From contig CAXSEF010000012.1 in the NCBI GenBank assembly GCA_964236535.1, positions 1-56,480 on the forward strand: a DNA stretch of 56,480 bases, in the 5' to 3' direction. This document shows, in pieces, positions 51,046-56,480 of the stretch. Positions within the stretch are counted from its first letter, which is position 1, and each line of letters starts with the position of its first letter. The notes below the pieces were generated by a model. The model was not told the origin of the DNA. It did not search any database and was given only the letters and a program-made list of their open reading frames with translations. The DNA comes from CAXSEF01 sp964236535. Its GTDB lineage: Bacteria; Pseudomonadota; Alphaproteobacteria; Acetobacterales; Acetobacteraceae. The position numbers and the translations under genes are program-made.

Positions 51046-52115
51046 TCACGGCAGCAGCCAACACGACTTCGAGCGGCGTGCTCGCGGAACTGTCCAGCAA
51101 CACCAACGTGGTGAGCCAGAAGCTGCAGCAGGTCACCGAGGAGATCTCGACGGGCCTGGTGTCCACGACTTTTGCCGGGCTCGGCTCCGGCGCCCTGAGC
51201 GCACTCAACCTGCAGCCGCAGATCGCCTACAACACCGCGCTGTCGGACAGTATCGGCACGGCGACGTCGCAGATGGGCTACACGCAGACTGCACTGTCGC
51301 AGATCAGTTCGGTGGCACAGGGAATCTACACTCAGCTTGCGGCGAATGTCGGCACCAGCGGCGCGTCGAACATCGACAGCATCGCAAGCCAGGCACGCGA
51401 CGCCCTCAACGAGGTCAGCTCGCTCATCAATACCAAGGTTGGCGACACCTACATCTTCGCGGGCCAGGACAATTCCAACGCTCCGGTTCCCAATGCGGGC
51501 ACCATCGAGGGGACGGCATTCTACACGCAGATCCAGAGCGCGGTGCAGGGACTTGGTGCCAACGGGGTGATGGCGACCGAAGCCAGCACGCTAAGCGCCA
51601 CGCAGAGCCAGTCGGTGTTCGCGTCCACGGCGGGTCAGACGACAGCGCCAAGCGTGAGCACGGGAGACGGACCGCCGGTGGTCTATGGCCTGGTGGCGAC
51701 GCAAAACCTGACGCCCGGGGCGGCAACGGCGACCACGGCGAGCAGTCCGGGCAGTACCGGGTCATACATGCAGGACATCATGCGCTCGCTGGCGACGATC
51801 GCCTCGCTCAGCAGCGCGCAATCCGGTGCTGCGGGCTACTCGACGTTCGTGCAGGACACCGCCACGCAGCTGAATGCGGCCACGCAGTCCATGACGGCGG
51901 ATGCCGGCACGCTGGGCGAGCGGCAGACAGAGCTGACGGCGACGCAGGGCTCGATCTCGAGCACGCAGATCTCGCTGCAGTCGCAGCTGTCCGGCGTGGA
52001 GGATGCCGACGTGGCCTCGCTGGCGACGACGCAGTCGCTGCTGCAGACGCAGCTGGAGACGTCGTATAAGCTGATCTCCAACATGCAAAACCTGTCTCTG
52101 GTCTCGTATCTCTGA
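51042..52115 (+). CDS. flgL: FlgL, hook-filament junction protein 3 (HAP3)
   Basis: A 357-residue flagellin-like protein. Residues 20-45 (VVSQKLQQVTEEISTGLVS) form the first junction helix, and LINTKVGDTYIFAGQD near 128 is the FlgL hallmark. The C-terminus (LATTQSLLQTQLETSYKLIS) is helical. Starts within the flgK stop (ATGA). Confidence 0.93.
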   Translation: MITAAANTTSSGVLAELSSNTNVVSQKLQQVTEEISTGLVSTTFAGLGSGALSALNLQPQIAYNTALSDSIGTATSQMGYTQTALSQISSVAQGIYTQLAANVGTSGASNIDSIASQARDALNEVSSLINTKVGDTYIFAGQDNSNAPVPNAGTIEGTAFYTQIQSAVQGLGANGVMATEASTLSATQSQSVFASTAGQTTAPSVSTGDGPPVVYGLVATQNLTPGAATATTASSPGSTGSYMQDIMRSLATIASLSSAQSGAAGYSTFVQDTATQLNAATQSMTADAGTLGERQTELTATQGSISSTQISLQSQLSGVEDADVASLATTQSLLQTQLETSYKLISNMQNLSLVSYL

Positions 52116-52229
52116 GACTGGACATTTTCTACGGCGGTTCACCAGTCGTTAACCTGGCAGCCGCATAGTAACGACACGCCGCGAAAAGCGCGACATCAGA
52201 CAAGCTTCGGACACCAAAGGTAAGACACC

Positions 52230-53228
52230 ATGACTTCCGTGAACACCAATACCGGCGCAATGACCGCGCTGATGTCGCTGAACGCCACGTCGACCATGCT
52301 GCAGTCTACCGAAAAGCAGATCTCCACCGGCTACAAGGTGGCTGACGCGACCGACGACGGCGCGGCCTATGCCGTGGCGCAGGGCGTGCGCTCCAACGTC
52401 AACGTGCTGTCCGCGGTGAACAACCAGCTGGGCAGTACCCAGGGCCTGATGAGCGTCACCAACAGCGCCATAAATTCTGCGACGACACTGATGACCAAGA
52501 TGGGAACCGACCTCGCCAACATGGCCGATGCGGCGACGACGACGGAGCAGGGCGCCTACCAGACGACCTTTGCCAGCGACATCCAGCAGCTCAGCAGCTA
52601 CCTGAACGGCGCGAGCTACAACGGCACCTCGCTGATCGACAAGAGCGCGGTAAGCCTTGCCCCGGGCTCGGATGGCGCGACGACCATCACGTTCGTTCCG
52701 CCGGCCGCTGCTACTGCCGCCCCTGCTGCTCAGAACGTCGTCCAAGACGAAAGCGGGACCCAGTACAAAATCAGTTCGTTCGTGAACCAGTCCGGCACCA
52801 TGAGCACTACGGCGGCAACGATCACCGCTGCCGGACCCAACGGCTTCACGTCGGCGAACGACCTGATCAACCAGCTCGTCAACATCGCCAATGGTGGAAC
52901 GGCGGCGGCGAAGGATGCGTTGGGCACCGGGACTGCTGGAGCCGCAGCAGCCGCAGGCTCTGGATATTCCACGCTGAACGCTCTGTCGACACAGCTCAAC
53001 GCGCAGGCCAATACGTTTGCGGCGCAGACGAGCTACATCAACAACCAGGTCACGTTCAACAGCAGCAAGATCGACAGCCTGAACACTGGGCTCGGCACGC
53101 TGGTGGACGCCGACCTGGCCGCAGAGTCGGCGCAGCTGACCTCGCTGCAGATCAAGCAGCAGCTCGGCCAGCAGGCGCTATCGATCGCTAACCAGGCACC
53201 CTCGGGTCTGACCAGCCTGTTCCGCTGA
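52230..53228 (+). CDS. fliC: Flagellin
   Basis: A 332-residue flagellin. The N-terminal D0/D1 domain has TMLQSTEKQISTGYKVADAT and AYAVAQGVRSNVNVLSAVNN. A short Ala/Gly/Thr-rich middle (about 150-235) follows, then the C-terminal D1/D0 with TSLQIKQQLGQQALSIANQA. The small middle indicates a slender filament. The 114-base 5' leader, with a GTTAAC at 52149-52154, is the sort of segment FlbT targets. No good sigma-54 match was found there. Confidence 0.94.
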   Translation: MTSVNTNTGAMTALMSLNATSTMLQSTEKQISTGYKVADATDDGAAYAVAQGVRSNVNVLSAVNNQLGSTQGLMSVTNSAINSATTLMTKMGTDLANMADAATTTEQGAYQTTFASDIQQLSSYLNGASYNGTSLIDKSAVSLAPGSDGATTITFVPPAAATAAPAAQNVVQDESGTQYKISSFVNQSGTMSTTAATITAAGPNGFTSANDLINQLVNIANGGTAAAKDALGTGTAGAAAAAGSGYSTLNALSTQLNAQANTFAAQTSYINNQVTFNSSKIDSLNTGLGTLVDADLAAESAQLTSLQIKQQLGQQALSIANQAPSGLTSLFR

Positions 53229-53236
53229 AGGCTGCG

Positions 53237-53260
53237 GCGGCGGGTTCCGGCCCGCCGCCA
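53237..53260 (+). terminator. Hairpin after fliC
   Basis: A perfect 9-bp stem, GGCGGCGGG (53237-53245) and CCCGCCGCC (53252-53260), with loop TTCCGG, starts 9 bases after the fliC stop. Only a short T-containing stretch (ATACTTT) follows, so it may be a weak terminator or an mRNA-protecting hairpin that sets fliC apart from flbT. Confidence 0.65.
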
Positions 53261-53320
53261 TACTTTCCAAGACAAGACCAACATGGCCTTGCCGATCACG
53301 GCAGCCCAAGAAGGACTCCC

Positions 53321-53767
53321 ATGTCGAACCTGGTTCTGGAACTCCGCCAAGGCGAGACGATGATCGTCAATGGCGCGCCGATCCGCTTTCGCACCAAGAC
53401 CCGCCTGGAGCTCACCGCTCGCGCGCGGTTTCTGTTTGGCAAACAGATCATGTCGCCGGCGCAGGCGGACAGCCCGGCGCGGCGTATCTATTTCGCCCTG
53501 CAGACCGCCTATATCGGCACCGACGAGGAGCGGGCGGATGGCCGGGAGACGGCCCGAGCGCTGATCGCCGAATACAAAGGAGTCACGACTTCGGTTCTCG
53601 CCCGCGAGATTCTGGACCGCGCGATAGCTGCGGCCGAGGCGGACGACTGCTACCAGGCGCTGAAGCTGGTTCGACGGATCATCCGCCACGAGGACACCGT
53701 GCTGGGCCGTAACGATGCCACGGCGTTCGCCTCGGCCCGACCCGAGTTCGCGGTTCCGGCGGAGTAG
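53321..53767 (+). CDS. flbT: FlbT, flagellin mRNA regulator
   Basis: A 148-residue protein. LVLELRQGETMIVNGAPIRFRTKTRLELTARARFLFGKQI is the family core (pieces visible at 4-43). PARRIYFALQTAYIG and YQALKLVRRIIRHE follow. In Caulobacter FlbT binds the flagellin mRNA leader and promotes its decay. flaF starts one base after the stop. Confidence 0.93.
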   Translation: MSNLVLELRQGETMIVNGAPIRFRTKTRLELTARARFLFGKQIMSPAQADSPARRIYFALQTAYIGTDEERADGRETARALIAEYKGVTTSVLAREILDRAIAAAEADDCYQALKLVRRIIRHEDTVLGRNDATAFASARPEFAVPAE

Positions 53768-53768
53768 G

Positions 53769-54122
53769 ATGGGCATGGGCACGAACTCACGGGCGTTCCG
53801 CGCCTACGCCAGCGCCAGCGCGCAGCGCAGCCCGAAGGAGCAGGAAGCCGAGCTTTTCCGGGCACTCAGCCGGCGGCTGCGTGCCGCACGCGATGGCGAC
53901 GAGATGGAGCGGGTCCGGGCACTTTCCGTCAACTCACAACTGTGGGCAGTGGCAAGCAATTCGTTGCGCGATCCGATGAACCAGCTACCGCCGGAGACCC
54001 GGGCCGGCATCGTCTCGATCGGTTATGCGGTGATACGCGCCAGCGAGGCTGCCTCGCCGGACTTCGACTTCCTGATCGAGGTGAACGACAACATGGCGGC
54101 CGGGCTTTCCGGCGCCAGCTGA
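53769..54122 (+). CDS. flaF: FlaF, flagellin-assembly regulator
   Basis: A 117-residue protein starting at ATG 53769 (GTN SRAFRAYASASAQRSP). EAELFRALSRRLRAARDG and NSQLWAVASNSLRDPMNQLP are FlaF hallmarks. In alphaproteobacteria FlaF chaperones flagellin and acts opposite to FlbT. Coupled to flbT. Confidence 0.92.
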   Translation: MGMGTNSRAFRAYASASAQRSPKEQEAELFRALSRRLRAARDGDEMERVRALSVNSQLWAVASNSLRDPMNQLPPETRAGIVSIGYAVIRASEAASPDFDFLIEVNDNMAAGLSGAS

Positions 54123-54134
54123 GAGGGGCGGTCG

Positions 54135-54953
54135 ATGAGCGGCTTGAGCGGCCTGAACATCAGCCTGCTTTTCGGCGGGTCGACCACCGACAGCAACAGC
54201 CTGCTGAGCATCCTGTCCGGGTCCGGCGCTGCGAGCGGCGCCACCAACCCGATCACTGCGCTGAAGTCGGCCGAGGCCAACCAGACTGCGGATATCGCGT
54301 CCACTGCAAAGCAGCCGCAGGTTGCGCGGGATATTGCGACGTTCACCAAGGCGGTGACCAACGCGACAAGCGTCACCCAGCTGCTGTCGAACCCGACCGT
54401 GCTGAACGTGCTGCTGGCGGCGAACGGGCTTGGCGACCAGACATCCTACACTGCTCTGGCCCAAAAGGCGCTGACGTCGGACCCGACCAATGCGAACTCG
54501 GTGGCAAACCAGCTAAAGACGACGAATTCGGCTTGGCTCTCCGCGGCACAGACATACCAGTTCTTTGCCAAGGGCCTGTCGGTGATCCAGACCCCGAGCG
54601 TACTCAGCACGGTCGCCAACGCCTATGCCGAGGTCACTTGGCGCACGTCGCTCGATGCGACCACGCCGGGGCTGTCCAGCGCGCTGACTTTCCGGTCCGA
54701 AGCGTCGACTATCACTTCGGCGGTTCAGATTCTTGGCGATCCGATCATGCGCGATGTGGTCACGACCGCGCTCGGCCTGCCGTTGCAGATCGCCATCCAG
54801 CCGCTGGAGACGCAGGAGGCTGCGATCACCAGCCGACTCGACATCAAGCAGCTGCAGAACCCGCAGTTCCTGGACAGCTTCGTGCAGAAATACCTGCTGG
54901 CGAAAGGGTCGGGCAGCAACCTGATCGGCTCCCAGTCATCCCTGGTCGTCTGA
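54135..54953 (+). CDS. DUF1217-family flagellar-associated protein
   Basis: A 272-residue protein. Blocks such as DIATFTKAVTNATSVTQLLS, VLNVLLAANGLGDQ, and QILGDPIMRDVVTTALGLP match the DUF1217 family, found in flagellar loci of alphaproteobacteria. No catalytic motif is visible. Twelve bases after flaF, so probably in the same transcript. Function unknown; an export-linked structural role is a guess. Confidence 0.8.
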   Translation: MSGLSGLNISLLFGGSTTDSNSLLSILSGSGAASGATNPITALKSAEANQTADIASTAKQPQVARDIATFTKAVTNATSVTQLLSNPTVLNVLLAANGLGDQTSYTALAQKALTSDPTNANSVANQLKTTNSAWLSAAQTYQFFAKGLSVIQTPSVLSTVANAYAEVTWRTSLDATTPGLSSALTFRSEASTITSAVQILGDPIMRDVVTTALGLPLQIAIQPLETQEAAITSRLDIKQLQNPQFLDSFVQKYLLAKGSGSNLIGSQSSLVV

Positions 54954-55565
54954 TACCAAGGCTCTCTAATCAGAACCTGTGCCATCGGCGGTATCAATCA
55001 GCAGTGTGGTCCTGCATGGAGGCGACCAGCACGGCACAGGTCACGGTCAGAGGACCTTGGTATGAGCGCGCGTGTCCCGTAGCGACCGCCTAAGCCTGTC
55101 GCGACCGGACGGCACCACGACATCTCTGCCGGCACGGCGAGACGGCCTGGGATCGCTTCACAGCAGTTCGTTCAATCGTCCGCGTCCGACTCGGGCGGCA
55201 ACAGTTGGTACGGAGCTAACACAAGCTCCCGGATCGACTCGGCTACGGCCCTGCAAGCCGCGAGAGGGTGGGTCCGTCGGCTCACGATGGACTGGTTTGC
55301 CGGGCCGCTCCTCGATAAAGCCGGAGTTTGATAGCAAGCCGAACCCGCGTGGCGCGCTCGTATTCCTGCAGATGCTGATGGTCGGGCTCGCCTACTGCGC
55401 ATTCAGTATTTCGCGCGGCCGGAGGGTCAGAGCGAGGGCACGAAAGAGGCGGCGGCTCAAAGCGTGGCGAGGTGCCGCAGGACCTCAGGAGATGGTTTTT
55501 AAAAAGCCTTGGCCTCCGGCAGGTCTTGGCAGAGCCCAGCCTTGCTTGCTTGTCCCGGCTCCAGT
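54954..55565. other. Intergenic region with a partial repeat copy
   Basis: 612 bases after the flagellar genes. A partial copy (15) of the dispersed repeat is at 55488-55555: TTAAAAAGCCTTGGCCTCCG, GGTCTTGGCAGAGCCCAGCC and TTGCTTGCTT. Open frames here (55072 onward) lack any recognisable family and have poor codon bias, so I report none. Confidence 0.55.
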
Positions 55566-56060
55566 TCAGATCAAGTTTTGCTCGGCGGCAAAGTGGCGTT
55601 CGATAATGGCGAGATTGCGCAGGTTGGCTTTGAACACGACGTCGAGCGCGTCGCCTAGAACCGGCAGGGTACCGATCGCCGCTTCGATTCCGACATTCCC
55701 GAGCATGCGGGTGAGTTTGTGGCCCGGCAGCCCGAGCGCACGTGCCTCCCAGACGATCCACAGCGAGATCGCGGCGAGCATGGCATCCCCGAGGCCGGGC
55801 GCCAGTCCGATCAGGCTGTTAAGCCCGAAGCGGAACCGGGTGCCGGGGATGCGAGCCGCGCCGTCCAGCAACCAGGCAAGGCGCCGCAACCTGGCCAAGC
55901 GATGAGCGAGTCCGGCAGGTGCTGTTCTATCGAGGTCCGCCGAGATCGCCACAGCATGCTCCAATGGTTCGCAAACGATATCGTGTGCCGGTGTTGGTCG
56001 CGCAAGTTGATCGGGTGTCGGCGGTAGGGGCGGCCGCCGAACAACCTGATCAGGCCTCAC
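55566..56060 (-). CDS. DUF4112 membrane protein
   Basis: A 164-residue protein. The DUF4112 core begins LRRLAWLLDGAARIPGTRFR (about 58-77) and continues FGLNSLIGLAPGLGDA, a hydrophobic segment (near 90-105), and GTLPVLGDALDVVFKANLRN. Function unknown. The start is GTG 56060, overlapping the stop of the upstream gene by four bases. A start further inside the leader cannot be excluded. Confidence 0.8.
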   Translation of the reverse strand: MRPDQVVRRPPLPPTPDQLARPTPAHDIVCEPLEHAVAISADLDRTAPAGLAHRLARLRRLAWLLDGAARIPGTRFRFGLNSLIGLAPGLGDAMLAAISLWIVWEARALGLPGHKLTRMLGNVGIEAAIGTLPVLGDALDVVFKANLRNLAIIERHFAAEQNLI

Positions 56061-56480
56061 CTGGCGAGAACGTGGCCGGTCATCGCAGCGAGCAGGGGCG
56101 CCACGTCAGGGCGTCGTGCCGAGGTCGGAGTGGCGTCGAGCGCATAGAGCTGAAAGACGTAACGGTGCGGGGCGTGGCCGAGCGCCGGGTCCGGGGGCAG
56201 CCAGCCGGAGTGCAGGAATGAGTTGCAGCCGACCGCCGCGGTGCTGCGGTCGGCTGGGCTGGGCAGCTCACCTTCCGCGATATCGCCGTCTGTGGACGGC
56301 AGGCCATGTACGATCGCGTGGACCAGAGGCTGCGGGGTCGGGCTGTCGGCGTTCTCGACCCGCAGCACCAGGGCATGGGCCGCGGCCGGCACGCCGGTCC
56401 ACGCCAGCGGTGGGAAGATACCTGATACCGTCGAGTCTCGGCGTTGACTCGGACGTGATTAGCTGCGGCTCGTGCGGGAG
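56057..56480 (-). pseudogene. PEBP/YbhB-family gene, frameshifted, cut by window edge
   Basis: The frame from ~56411 down reads PPLAWTGVPAAAHALVLRVE, LVHAIVHGLP, CNSFLHSGWLPPDPALGHAP and HRYVFQLYALDA, a phosphatidylethanolamine-binding (YbhB/Raf kinase inhibitor-like) domain. Upstream of ~56411 the matching N-terminal sequence (LITSESTPRLDGIRYLP) continues in another frame. The two join cleanly if one base is removed near 56411. The gene therefore carries a +1 frameshift, or the assembly has an error there. The C-terminus also ends ~9 residues early for the family. The 5' end is outside the window. Confidence 0.7.

Noticed and set aside
52116..52229. Sigma-54 promoter upstream of fliC (CTGGCAG at ~52156)
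   Set aside because: The -12 part (TAGT) does not match TTGC, so the element is not supported.
1..55555. Dispersed repeat copies as insertion sequences
   Set aside because: No transposase frame, no terminal inverted repeats flanking a gene, no clear target duplications; copies are short, structured and intergenic.
55072..55905. Plus-strand open frame of ~278 codons after the flagellar genes
   Set aside because: Ser/Arg/Pro-rich, no recognisable domain, includes repeat copy 15 and runs antisense into the DUF4112 gene.
1..56480. tRNA, rRNA or other structural RNA genes
   Set aside because: I looked for tRNA T-loop and cloverleaf patterns and rRNA cores and saw none; only a tool-based scan could exclude them fully.

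Overview
This is a GC-rich window from an alphaproteobacterium, most likely in or near the family Acetobacteraceae (inferred, not proven). The evidence is a CtrA-type cell-cycle regulator, the alphaproteobacterial flagellar regulators FlbD, FlbT and FlaF, a NepR-like anti-sigma protein, and very strong GC bias at third codon positions. That bias creates many long spurious open frames on the opposite strand of real genes.

The left part (1 to about 29.2 kb) is a patchwork of short operons. In order they are: minC/minD/minE (division-site placement); moaE/moaD and moaB (molybdopterin synthesis); a lipoprotein; a PA0069-type radical SAM protein; two glycosyltransferases of the arsenosugar families; a ClC chloride channel; a lytic transglycosylase; a family-4-like uracil-DNA glycosylase; an ETF-ubiquinone oxidoreductase; a PsiE-like membrane protein; an RND efflux pump with its adaptor; an ArsM-type arsenite methyltransferase; a divergent PEP carboxylase; and a DbpA-like RNA helicase. 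Nearly every gap here holds a copy, whole or partial, of one intergenic repeat of up to about 190 bp. It is built from small palindromes that keep their pairing by compensatory changes. Between 15.85 and 16.9 kb lies a low-GC island with a broken muramidase gene, overlapped by four bases by a gene for an exported protein. The pair looks like a toxin and immunity unit, with the toxin now inactivated by two stops and a frameshift.

The right part (29.5 to 55 kb) is a large flagellar locus. fliI-fliJ diverges from ctrA. fliF-fliG-fliH-fliN-flbD-flhA-flhF and a crippled flhG run on the minus strand. fliK-flgD (minus) and flgE-flgK-flgL (plus) diverge from two sigma-54-type promoters, and fliC, flbT, flaF and a DUF1217 gene follow. 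CtrA and FlbD, with sigma-54, are the likely regulators. Between ctrA and flhF sit a TylF-like methyltransferase, NAD kinase, a small NepR-like gene and an OpgC-like acyltransferase with an SGNH hydrolase. The window ends with a DUF4112 gene and a frameshifted PEBP/YbhB-family gene that runs off the edge.

No tRNA, rRNA, CRISPR array or intact transposase was seen.
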